A DNA stretch of 64,000 nucleotides from Epinephelus fuscoguttatus (taxonomy: Eukaryota > Chordata > Actinopteri > Perciformes > Serranidae): positions 29,553,643-29,617,642 of the forward strand of contig NC_064761.1 of the NCBI RefSeq assembly GCF_011397635.1, written 5' to 3'. The position numbers and the translations under genes were made by a program. Numbering within the stretch: the stretch's first letter is position 1; every line of letters begins with the position of its first letter. This document shows positions 51,201-56,102 of this stretch, in pieces. The notes beneath the pieces are model-generated. The model made no database searches, was not told where the DNA came from, and was given only the letters and a program-made list of their open reading frames with translations.

Positions 51201-54101
51201 CATTGTGGTTGTGTTTGCCTGAATGTGTTCACCCTGGGTTCACAGGAAATCCAGCTGCAGCCTGTCTCAATGCCACTCTGAGGTAGAGCAAGCACCATCT
51301 ATTAATGGTGCTGTCAAACAAATCACACACTGTATACACGAAGTGGCTGGTGGGATGGGCTCAACTGATGCCTCCAATCAAAGATAACATCTATAAAAAC
51401 CGTAGCTGGTCAGGAGCACACAGTGAGGGCAGAGGTCAACCAGGCTCACGTTGCTCTTGTGTGTGTTCTTTAACCTATGTTTTTATCAGCACTGCCCACC
51501 TGTGTGATGTCTACATCCTTTGGATCAATCCCATAAAGGGGGTGTCCCATAGCTCAACTTGTTAGTGCAAGTTTGCTCTCTGAAAGTGATGCATTGTGCC
51601 AGTGTAACCTTAGCTTTGTTCTCACCGAGCACTGAGCCGTGGCTGTGGGCAACCGTCTGTCCCTTCACCGTCAGCTGCACCTGGACGCGTGTTTCTGCTT
51701 TTGCATTGAAGATGGTTACACTCACGCTCTCCTCCACGCCTGCTCGAAACACTGAAGGTGCGGCGACTAAATAACCCCTGAGAGAAGAGCGGTAGAGCAA
51801 GGTGGAGGAAGGGGAGATGAAGCAAAGGGGAAGGAGGGAGGTGAGGTGAGGAGAGCAGAGGGCATGAAAGTACACAGAGCAGGAGAAAAAGTTAAAGTGG
51901 CATAACAGAGGGAGAGGTGGTTGCAGGAGATAAAGTAGAGGTCAGAGGTCAGACAACAAACAGACATGTGGAGGTTAATTTACGCTGTGTATAAACAGAT
52001 ATGAATCACATCACTGCTCCACTTTAAGGTGGATTCAGGCACTGACACCACTTACCATTATTGTTTTATAGTGAATATATTACAGTGTTGCCCACAGGTG
52101 AACCAAAGCATAAATTCATGTTTCTCTCGCCGTTTCTCGCTGCCTCCCTGACCCACACGCACGCAATGAAACACACATACAAACAGGGACATTCCACGTG
52201 GATCTGTGCAGCGAGATCAGGTTTAATTGCGATGGTTACCAGGGACGGAGTACCTGTTGGCCAATGAGCTTTCCGCTCTGGCATTCTCTCTGGGTGGTCT
52301 GGCACCTCTGACAGAACCTTGGCGTCTGTTTTGAAAAAATAACGACTGAGATTCCACACGGTCACTCTGACATTTAATTGAGGGAAGGAGCCTGTCACAG
52401 AGGTCACAGAGCAAAGGTCACTCTTTGATGCTTATCGACAGTCTGTAAAAAAAAAAAAAAAGGCCCAACTTAAGTTTTATTTGGATGAAAGAATATGCCA
52501 TCTGGCGCTGAGGGGGTTTTATCTCTCAGGTGACAAAGACAGAATAATAGGTGCTCTTGTTAGCATGGTCCTGCTTGACTTCATCAGTGAGTGTGGTCTG
52601 TTAGGGAGTATGTTAGGGGCGTGTAGAGCAGTTGATGAAAGCATCCACCAAATGATGTGTTTGTATGGGTATCAAAAGGTAACTTGATTTGAGAAAAGCA
52701 GACCCAGTCCTATATTGACTATTCCAGCCACATGTGGCAGACTATGTAGCTCCTGACCCAGTCATCCCAACTCTAATTTTTAAGGCAAATAGGCCCGTTC
52801 ACCACCTGAAAACTTTACTGAAGATCACACAAATTAGGAGTGAGCAAAGCCTCGAGCACAAACCCAATTGCATGCCTGAGAGAAGGATCAGGTGGTTGGC
52901 ATTACGGCACTACGGCATTACAGCCGGAGGCAACTCCAGTTCCTGAGAGAGAAAGTCATGAGAAAATCCCCTGGAAAATAAGGCTTCGGGAGAAGGAAGA
53001 TAATACGAGGAAATTGACTCTGCGCGTTTGATCTACAGTGAGTTTAACCAGCTCTTGGATGAGCCCGGATCAGGTGGTGGAGACCATGCTTATTTCAGTC
53101 ACATGGCCTGATGTACTCAAGTTCTCATTGTTTTTGCCCAACTTTTGTCCTCAGCTGAGCGCTGGTTGGTGCCTGAGAGGGATTTGTGAAGGTGAAGTCT
53201 TTAACAGTCCGTTCTTTTTAGTTCAGTCACATGGTCATAGGTTCTTAGTCTTTTTTGCTTTTTGCCCAAATTTCACTCTCAGCTGAGCTGTTTAATACGT
53301 GACAAAGATTTAAGCTCTCTTTTGTAAATCAAGCCTGCATTGGCAGTAATTTTGGTTAATTCACTACACAGAGCCGCACTCAATCCCTCCCCCCTTGGAC
53401 AACCTGGAGGAACTGTTTACAACTCTTTACTATTAACACAGCTCTCAAGGTCAGGATTAAGCTTGCAGGCAGCTGACAGCAGCCTGACTGATGGCAGCAA
53501 GGAGACAAAAGTCAGTTTTACCTCTTTTTCCTCTGGGTCTGGACGAATAAACTGAGCAAAATAGGCTTCTATTAAACCAATGAACTTAAATAATTGTCAT
53601 TATCTTAATGGGCATGAGAAAAGCTCTGCCATCACAACAAAATCAGCGAGGCTGCCTCTTAGTATATCACTTCGTAACTGCTCAAAGGTCCAATAACTAA
53701 AGAGTGAATGAAAAACATGAATGGCAAAGGGCTGTGTGATAGTACAATGTCGTCATCAGTAATGACATAAAATCACATATTCACAAACAATACGACAATC
53801 TCACAGATAAGGACATGGTGCTTATGCAGTAAATATGATAAACAATGATCAAGATGCTTGCTGCACATATTTGAATTGAAAGGCTGGTGTTGCAATGAAC
53901 ATAAACACTGTTCTGAATATAACAATTCCCAATTGAGAGCATCGGAAATGCTTGTAGTGAGGTTAAAGCACCGCACTACACTTCAAAGCCAACACATGCA
54001 GCACAGGCTACTTACTGTCTTTCTTGTGCATAACTTGAGCTCACGTTGCAGATGAACAAAGTCCATGAAAGACTCAAAGCTGTCAGAGACAACCGCAACA
54101 T
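4617..54101 (-). CDS. cpamd8: CPAMD8, complete 43-exon gene (C3 and PZP-like, alpha-2-macroglobulin domain-containing 8)
   Basis: This is a secreted thioester protein of the complement C3/alpha-2-macroglobulin family. I placed 43 coding exons by GT-AG signals and by similarity to vertebrate CPAMD8; they sum to 5634 nt (1877 residues plus stop) and every exon phase matches its neighbour. Domain order is signal peptide (1-25), macroglobulin domains (about 30-640), a polybasic bait-like stretch (640-750), further MG and CUB-type segments, the thioester GCGEQN (Cys1149, Gln1152) with an alpha-helical thioester domain (about 1129-1420), a receptor-binding-type domain (about 1475-1710), a Kazal/follistatin-like module (1736-1782), and an acidic tail to 1877. 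Human CPAMD8 is of similar length, and its biallelic loss causes anterior segment dysgenesis; the biochemical target is not settled. Introns are large and repeat-filled. The exons show no frameshift or stop, so the gene looks functional. Confidence 0.95.
5327..5780 (-). mobile_element. L2/Maui-like LINE 3' fragment in CPAMD8 intron 42
   Basis: Minus-strand codons give [19 protein letters not shown] then [19 protein letters not shown] and KTYFDRLAF, the recurrent C-terminal end of fish LINE reverse transcriptases. A 3' UTR follows with a 'gccctttatgctttcagctc' type segment, ending in AATAAAGCTAG and a short (TTA)n tail at 5329-5340. An AC/AT-rich tract (5450-5530) interrupts the middle. Adjacent sequence to about 5960 resembles another interspersed repeat, unassigned. 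Confidence 0.65.
7195..7240. repeat. CA microsatellite
   Basis: A nearly pure (CA)n run in CPAMD8 intron 42. A GT-rich stretch (6957-7055) lies about 150 bases away, giving a CA/GT pair in opposite orientation. Confidence 0.95.
9429..9718. mobile_element. MITE-like repeat related to family A
   Basis: It starts ATTTAAAGGGAAATTTAACC, contains the family-A word CGCATGCCTCCACAGTGAACG (9472-9492), and ends ..GACAATCCTGCATGGTATAC then TTTAAA. The last 100 bases recur at 62340-62452, which confirms an interspersed repeat. Confidence 0.45.
9733..10530. mobile_element. Fold-back MITE (family A), right end lost
   Basis: It starts TTAAAGGAATACTTGACC. The internal GAACGGAGAATCCAAAAAA (9836) and its inverted partner TTTTTTGGATTCGTCGTTC (10489-10508) define the arms, and ATGAGACTTGG (10154) mirrors CCAAGTCTCAT (9945). 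The terminal AAGTATTCCTTTA is missing. The arms carry a second hairpin at 10288-10427. Confidence 0.6.
10288..10427. repeat. Imperfect hairpin with arms of about 65 bases
   Basis: AGTAAATAAGTAGATTCACC in the left arm pairs with GGTACACTG..CTTATTTACT-type sequence at the right. GTACACAAGAGAG pairs with CTCTTGTGTGC, and GATTTAG with CTAAATT at the loop. It sits inside the family-A MITE at 9733-10530. Confidence 0.7.
10843..11055 (-). CDS. cpamd8: CPAMD8 exon 41: Kazal/follistatin-like module
   Basis: This exon codes residues 1714-1784. It reads C-x-C-x3-C (1736-1742), [14 protein letters not shown] (Cys1750, Cys1761), then Cys1768 and Cys1782, the six-cysteine Kazal pattern with the canonical CGSDG and Y.N.C. 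Two extra cysteines (1721, 1727) precede it. Kazal modules inhibit serine proteases; fusion of one to an A2M-type protein is the diagnostic feature of CPAMD8. The donor is CACA|GTAAGAG and the acceptor CTGCAG|G. Confidence 0.96.
11140..15423 (-). CDS. cpamd8: CPAMD8 exons 37-40: rest of the receptor-binding-type domain
   Basis: Exons lie at 15336-15423, 11790-11864, 11461-11566 and 11140-11250, coding residues 1587-1713. Hallmarks are [17 protein letters not shown] (A2M 'SNMAIVDVKMVSGF'), the [16 protein letters not shown] strand, [26 protein letters not shown] and AFEATRFYN, which ends the RBD. A linker ([17 protein letters not shown]) follows. The intron between the first two exons (11865-15335) holds a Rex3-like LINE. 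Confidence 0.94.
12274..12990 (-). mobile_element. 5'-truncated Rex3-like (RTE-type) LINE in CPAMD8 intron 37
   Basis: The minus strand encodes the end of a reverse-transcriptase [26 protein letters not shown], then [19 protein letters not shown] and [38 protein letters not shown]. Frameshifts separate the pieces. The 3' end is a (GGAT)n tail, seen as ATCC repeats at 12278-12320 on the plus strand, characteristic of Rex3/RTE tails. 5' truncation is typical of LINE insertions. Confidence 0.85.
12278..12322. repeat. ATCC tetranucleotide repeat (LINE tail)
   Basis: About 10 units of ATCC with one change to ATCT. It is the 3' tail of the adjacent minus-strand Rex3-like LINE. Confidence 0.93.
14331..14366. 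repeat. GT microsatellite
   Basis: A pure (GT)n run of about 34 bases in CPAMD8 intron 37. Confidence 0.95.
15532..15806 (-). CDS. cpamd8: CPAMD8 exon 36: receptor-binding domain entry with Ser/Arg/Asp-rich insert
   Basis: This exon codes residues 1496-1586. It begins [20 protein letters not shown], equivalent to the start of the A2M receptor-binding domain. It is then interrupted by a low-complexity insert (about 1525-1570): a Ser/Pro run, RSRSR, RKRR (1558-1561) and a DDDD block. It resumes with [12 protein letters not shown]. Human CPAMD8 also has a variable insert with DDDD here, so the loop is a family trait while the SR-rich and RKRR content looks lineage-specific. The frame is intact. 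Intron 36 on its other side is only 108 bp. Confidence 0.93.
15807..18701 (-). other. CPAMD8 intron 35
   Basis: Only the family-C MITE (16939-17274) was recognised. The rest is AT-rich without exon support. Confidence 0.75.
16939..17274. mobile_element. MITE (family C) in CPAMD8 intron 35
   Basis: The left end TTAAAGGTCCATTGAGCAGG is inverted at the right end (CTACATACTGGACCTTTAA). It is 336 bp, and the inner ATTTAGTGGCATCTAG is shared with the copy at 61166-61371. Confidence 0.7.
18702..28780 (-). CDS. cpamd8: CPAMD8 exons 28-35: alpha-toroid of the thioester domain and CUB continuation
   Basis: Exons lie at 28699-28780, 23932-24088, 23651-23725, 21028-21193, 20296-20382, 19975-20111, 19573-19728 and 18702-18764, coding residues 1188-1495. 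Helical repeats typical of the TED are clear: [72 protein letters not shown], then [16 protein letters not shown] and [18 protein letters not shown]. The last two exons carry CUB-type strands ending [21 protein letters not shown]. Introns 28 and 30 are long and contain a hAT MITE and a tandem hairpin array. Confidence 0.94.
21194..23650 (-). other. CPAMD8 intron 30
   Basis: Contains the tandem hairpin array (21905-22080), preceded by a plus-strand CCAAT (21737) and TATTTAA (21766) spaced like a promoter, which may mark a solo LTR or another element. A CAT/ATC short repeat lies near 22550. Confidence 0.6.
21905..22080. repeat. Three tandem hairpin units of about 53 bases
   Basis: CTCTCTCTGCCTC.GGCTTTCC starts at about 21909 and 21963, with a diverged unit (CTCTCTTTACCCTAGGCTTTCC) at 22016. 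Each unit is a palindrome: GGCTTTCC is followed 12 bases later by GGAAGGGCAG. CPAMD8 intron 30. Confidence 0.7.
24089..28698 (-). other. CPAMD8 intron 28 (largest intron)
   Basis: 4.6 kb. Apart from the hAT MITE (26334-26636), purine-rich patches near 24100-24430 are the only compositional feature noted. Confidence 0.7.
26334..26636. mobile_element. hAT-type MITE with exact 8-bp target duplication, CPAMD8 intron 28
   Basis: GTTTAAAA occurs at 26326-26333 and again at 26637-26644. The 303-bp insert has imperfect inverted ends CAGAGGTTCCCCA and TGGGAATCACTG. An 8-bp duplication and CAG..GGTTCCC ends indicate hAT. Confidence 0.8.
28781..31173 (-). other. CPAMD8 intron 27
   Basis: The family-B fold-back MITE occupies 29383-30172. 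Nothing else recognised. Confidence 0.7.
29383..30172. mobile_element. Fold-back MITE (family B), long copy in CPAMD8 intron 27
   Basis: Arms of about 300 bp are inverted: TTTTAAAGGGGCAGTTCAGC at the left against the complement of TTAATCGTCCCTTTAA at the right, and AGATGGCACTTGGCTTGTGG against CCACAAGCTGAGTGCCATCT. The non-inverted centre is about 29690-29880. Confidence 0.75.
31174..31350 (-). CDS. cpamd8: CPAMD8 exon 27: thioester exon (GCGEQN)
   Basis: This exon encodes [19 protein letters not shown] followed by [15 protein letters not shown]. Cys1149 and Gln1152 would form the internal beta-cysteinyl-gamma-glutamyl thioester used by complement C3/C4 and A2M to bond covalently to targets. 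The motif is intact, with the conserved downstream NMI.FAPN. Flanking sites are TATCAG|GGG (acceptor) and AAG|GTAAAG (donor). Because the thioester is conserved, the protein is inferred to retain covalent-binding ability. Confidence 0.97.
32522..41322 (-). CDS. cpamd8: CPAMD8 exons 20-26: MG7/CUB segment leading to the thioester domain
   Basis: Exons lie at 41091-41322, 37583-37736, 36003-36133, 35779-35830, 35305-35603, 32765-32833 and 32522-32678, coding residues 764-1129. Landmarks are [14 protein letters not shown] and [13 protein letters not shown] (the A2M 'FFVDL..PYS' motif), [18 protein letters not shown], a Cys-Cys pair in exon 22, [22 protein letters not shown], and [17 protein letters not shown]. 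Intron 24, between 32833 and 35305, carries the Tc1-like element. All junctions are GT-AG. Confidence 0.93.
33490..35114 (+). mobile_element. Tc1/mariner-type DNA transposon, inactivated, in CPAMD8 intron 24
   Basis: The element is 1625 bp and flanked by TA target duplications (33488-33489 and 35115-35116). Ends start CAGTACAGGCC and form inverted repeats of about 270 bp (33490-33760 and 34843-35114). The remnant plus-strand transposase starts at 33903 ([12 protein letters not shown]), has paired N-terminal helix-turn-helix regions, the first catalytic Asp in WSDES (34371-34373), the second Asp in DNDPKHT (34637) and SPDLNPI followed by Lys where the third acidic residue should be. The spacing between the second Asp and this position is 38 residues, as in the DD38E ('Intruder') relatives of Tc1. 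Confidence 0.93.
33903..34951 (+). pseudogene. Tc1-like transposase pseudogene (frameshift, stop, catalytic Glu to Lys)
   Basis: The first frame runs from 33903 to a stop at 34464-34466. Similarity then continues in another frame from about 34436, so a small indel lies near 34440. An in-frame TAG at 34634-34636 breaks it again immediately before the DNDPKHT block. The final catalytic residue is Lys (34754-34756). Three independent lesions make it non-functional. The last 30 or so codons lie within the right inverted repeat. Confidence 0.9.
37743..37776. repeat. GGAGA short tandem repeat
   Basis: GGAGA units repeated about five times, immediately beside the exon 21 acceptor (the complementary TCTCC run forms part of its pyrimidine tract). 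Confidence 0.85.
38926..39090 (+). mobile_element. LINE ORF2 remnant (plus strand) in CPAMD8 intron 20
   Basis: Plus-strand codons give [15 protein letters not shown] and, in another frame, [19 protein letters not shown], matching the region between endonuclease and reverse transcriptase in many fish LINEs. Frameshifts and stops separate the parts. The extent is unclear on both sides. Confidence 0.55.
41970..42260. other. Pyrimidine-rich tract in CPAMD8 intron 19
   Basis: About 290 bases dominated by C and T on the plus strand, so the transcript is purine-rich. No exon signal is within it, and a spurious open frame there reflects composition. Confidence 0.8.
42343..42390. repeat. CA microsatellite near CPAMD8 exon 19
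   Basis: Interrupted (CA)n tract 30 bases from the exon 19 donor, hence in the start of intron 19 as transcribed (GT-rich in the RNA). Confidence 0.93.
42420..43894 (-). CDS. cpamd8: CPAMD8 exons 16-19: bait-like polybasic region
   Basis: Exons lie at 43745-43894, 43475-43636, 43226-43368 and 42420-42482, coding residues 592-764. Exon 16 ends in the [14 protein letters not shown] strand that precedes the bait region in this family. Exon 17 contains [13 protein letters not shown] (basic run 672-676). Exon 18 begins ETGLVVMTD, and exon 19 carries KRRR (746-749) immediately before [12 protein letters not shown], the conserved entry to the next MG domain. The A2M protease bait and the C3 alpha/beta processing site fall in this part of related proteins, so cleavage by proprotein convertases is a reasonable inference. 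No anaphylatoxin domain is present. Confidence 0.94.
43974..44408. mobile_element. Probable degraded hAT-like MITE in CPAMD8 intron 15
   Basis: The ends are CTAGGGCTGGCATGATATC and GCAACACCCCTA, roughly inverted. The interior is AT-rich with repeated ATATCAT motifs. No clear target duplication was found, so the boundaries are approximate. Confidence 0.4.
44484..44820. mobile_element. hAT-type MITE with exact 8-bp target duplication, CPAMD8 intron 15
   Basis: GTTGGCAG occurs at 44476-44483 and 44821-44828. The 337-bp insert starts TAGGGATGCAAC and ends CCTGCAATA. Internal TTATATATTAATCTACTGAT and the 3' GATTAATTTTCTGTTGATTC match the layout of a very common fish hAT MITE. Confidence 0.8.
45170..45260. 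repeat. CA microsatellite, long
   Basis: CACA-rich from 45170, with a pure (CA)n run of about 57 bases at 45204-45260. Intron 15 of CPAMD8. Confidence 0.97.
45802..47911 (-). CDS. cpamd8: CPAMD8 exons 9-15: central macroglobulin domains with RGKR site
   Basis: Exons lie at 47827-47911, 47521-47629, 47034-47261, 46723-46893, 46481-46609, 46158-46356 and 45802-45986, coding residues 223-591. Landmarks are the [11 protein letters not shown] strand, [12 protein letters not shown], the [13 protein letters not shown] strand, and [12 protein letters not shown]. Exon 14 contains HRGKR (Arg507-Arg510), a furin-type R-X-K-R site at the position where the human protein also has a basic cluster. Exon 15 carries a Ser-rich run (GSSSSSSQ) followed by the conserved [14 protein letters not shown] motif of A2M-family MG domains. 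Confidence 0.94.
48269..51777 (-). CDS. cpamd8: CPAMD8 exons 2-8: N-terminal macroglobulin domains, with two microexons
   Basis: Exons lie at 51626-51777, 51076-51098, 50265-50430, 49881-49933, 49260-49277, 48588-48642 and 48269-48382, coding residues 29-222. Recognisable stretches are [27 protein letters not shown] (the classic A2M/complement MG motif), [11 protein letters not shown], and [18 protein letters not shown]. Exon 3 is only 23 nt (DKGTIKLK) and exon 6 only 18 nt (IEAYVL). Both have consensus flanking splice sites and are needed for the protein to align. The donor of exon 4 (AAAG|GTTCCC) is weak but required by the phase. Confidence 0.93.
51778..54015 (-). other. CPAMD8 intron 1
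   Basis: Contains the tandem duplication at 53090-53335. A minus-strand open frame at 52066-52407 has an acceptor and donor-like pair but the wrong phase to link exons 1 and 2. A 14-A run lies at 52446. Confidence 0.65.
53090..53335. repeat. Diverged tandem duplication, period about 128 bases
   Basis: TTCAGTCACATGG recurs at 53095 and 53223, followed in each copy by TTTTTGCCCAA and TCAGCTGAGC. CPAMD8 intron 1. Confidence 0.6.
54016..54101 (-). CDS. cpamd8: CPAMD8 coding exon 1: start codon and signal peptide
   Basis: The ATG is at 54099-54101 in the context AAAATGTTG, with A at -3. It opens a 28-codon segment with a basic n-region (MLRL), a hydrophobic core ([12 protein letters not shown]) and a polar end (SSSYA) followed by Gln, a plausible signal-peptidase site after Ala25. 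The donor is ACA|GTAAGTAG at 54015. The exon ends two bases into a codon, exactly the phase that exon 2 (starting G|GT TAT) requires, and joins to give Gly-Tyr-Leu-Val-Ala-Ala-Pro-Ser, the known start of mature CPAMD8. A different reading frame of the same stretch is open for longer but has no signal peptide and the wrong phase. A usable acceptor at 54172 suggests an untranslated exon may lie upstream. Confidence 0.85.
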
Positions 54102-55215
54102 TTTGGCCCCAGTAACCGAGATAAAGCTGGATATCGGCTCTCCCCTCTGAAGGAGTTTCAAGATCTTCCACCTCTGATGAAAAGTTAAATGAAATGTTAA
54201 CAGTCTGTATCTACAGCTCTCTCAGTCTATCTATCCATTGAGGTTGATTGGAGTGATAGGTGTGCAGAGCTTCGTCCGGAACCAAATATCAACTTTTTGT
54301 AATCATCCCACTTCGCCAAATCCAGTTCCAAGCAAATCGTGGAGTTTTTTTTTCCTTTTAGAGCCCCGAGTACACGGACAGTCCTCTCCCATGTGCCTTC
54401 ACCCGCCCCGGTTCCGTTCTCTCATATTTCAGCATTACAAATTGTGAGCGTCCTCCCACTTGAGCGAGCAGAAATGTCAGTGTAAAGAAATGTTTGACAT
54501 GTAAAATCCGTGCAACTGTTGCTTCCCCGATAGTTCCTGGTGATCTCTTTCAAGTCGGTGGATCTTTTTTTTTTTTTTTCTTCCCCTCTCCCTCTGCTCC
54601 TACAGCAGCGACTGAGGAGGCGATCGGCGTCAGGCTGCGCTTCATTCACTTCAATAGCTCCTCTCACTTCTGTGCTGCGAGAGCATGACTAACCCCAGTG
54701 TAAGGAGCGGCACGGAGCCTGCTGCTCAAACCACCATAAATTACCTGCACATTTTACATACTTGGATCTCAGCTGACATCTCAGAGGATTCACCAGCCAC
54801 AACTAGTTCACTTTGGGTTGGAAAACATTACAGGATTGCTCAATAGGAAAACAATTAAAAAAAAAAAAAAACCCAAAACCCAAACAAACACTTGAAGCAC
54901 AATTATCCAAATTGCAGTCAGTTGTTTTTGTACTTCTTGGAGTACGTTGATGCCCTCTACAGATATTTGCTGCCCTCCAGTGGTAGATGAGCTCAAATGC
55001 AATTGAAATAAAAAACCAAGGCATTCCTCTTATAAGAAATATTTATTTACAGCTTCTGAGGTACTGCATTGGTGAGAATAAATGAACACTGATGCACAGT
55101 AAATTGTCCAGTAGGTTTCCTGAAATGCCTCACAAAAACATAGAGCATTAACATCACATTTAAACCCTTAAATGTAACCAGTAAAGAGTAACAACATTAA
55201 AGTAATTCACATTTT

Positions 55216-55809
55216 GAAGGAATACTTACCCACAAAATGACCATTCGTAAATTAGACTGTCATGTTGTGTTAACCTTTAATTTGTTAAGAAATCTTTTTC
55301 TTGCATGCCTCCATGGAAAACGGTGAACATGATTTACTGATTGATTGGGGACCACCTTTAACAACAGAAAACTATATTAAAGCATCAGTTAACAAAATCT
55401 CCCGCAGTATAATCCAAAGCTCATTAACCAGTTGTGTGCTCAGTAGTAGTAGTAGTTTTTTACTAAAAATCCTTAGTATTAGAGTCTAACTTAGAAGAGA
55501 GCATAGACATGTTCCAATTTGTTATTTTTAAATACTCCATTTTAGCAAAAATACATGTGTTTGGGCGATACTGAGCATACGACTACATAAATGAGAATTG
55601 GATTATACTACACTTGTGGGAGTGTTTGTAAACGGACGTTTTGATGTTGTTAAAAGTTGAAGGTGGTACCCAGTCAATCAAAAAGCTTTATATTCTGAGT
55701 TTTCTGTGAGGGCATGCAAGAAAAGCAAAGTTTTCTTCACAGTTTCAAGGTAACACGGTATGACTAACTGATACACAAATGATCATTTTGTGGGTGAAGT
55801 ATTCCTTTA
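55216..55809. mobile_element. Fold-back MITE (family A) between CPAMD8 and SAC3D1
   Basis: The ends are GAAGGAATACTTACCCAC and GTGGGTGAAGTATTCCTTT. Long inverted arms include ATAATCCAAAGCTCATT against AATGAGAATTGGATTAT. About 594 bp, with no coding capacity. Confidence 0.75.
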
Positions 55810-56094
55810 CAGTAATTCAGGCACCTGGAGTTCAGCGTCACTTAAGTGAAGCATGGCAGATCAATGGCTCAGCAAACACAAGCCCTGACCCTTATGTTGA
55901 ACATGTATGAGAGAAGGAAACACTGAGACTCAAATGCAAAGGATAACAAGAAAAGAAAGGTGAAAGCACTGCTAAGGTGTGTTTAAAAATACACTTTAAA
56001 TCCCTGCTTGTGGCACTGATGTCCCTGTGCAGAAACAGGAGCAAACATGAATGCCAATCAACCAACACATCAGTTGTATAATTGATCTAATCCT

Positions 56095-56100
56095 TTTATT
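56095..56100 (-). terminator. SAC3D1 poly(A) signal AATAAA adjoining the stop codon
   Basis: The minus strand reads TGAGAAATAAA across the stop, so AATAAA starts three bases after TGA. No other AATAAA is obvious in the next 100 bases, which predicts a 3' UTR of only about 20-35 nt. Confidence 0.6.
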
Positions 56101-56102
56101 TC

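Larger units (their letters stand above)
54102..56102. other. CPAMD8 upstream region / SAC3D1 downstream region
   Basis: A minus-strand acceptor at 54172 suggests a 5' untranslated exon further right. A GC-richer stretch with several CpGs (about 54340-54720) is the best promoter candidate. A poly-T tract (54567) and poly-A tract (54857) flank it. A MITE occupies 55216-55809. Confidence 0.5.

Noticed and set aside
51525-51875. In-frame ATG at 51875 extending CPAMD8 exon 2 upstream
   Set aside because: It reads through a good acceptor (CTCTCAG at 51778-51784), and exon 1 with a true signal peptide fits the exon 2 phase exactly.
52066-52407. 113-codon minus-strand frame in intron 1 with splice-like ends
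   Set aside because: No recognised similarity, and the segment between its possible splice sites cannot link exons 1 and 2 in phase.
53983-54171. 62-codon minus-strand frame starting at 54171
   Set aside because: It overlaps CPAMD8 exon 1 in another frame, has no signal peptide and does not join exon 2 in phase.
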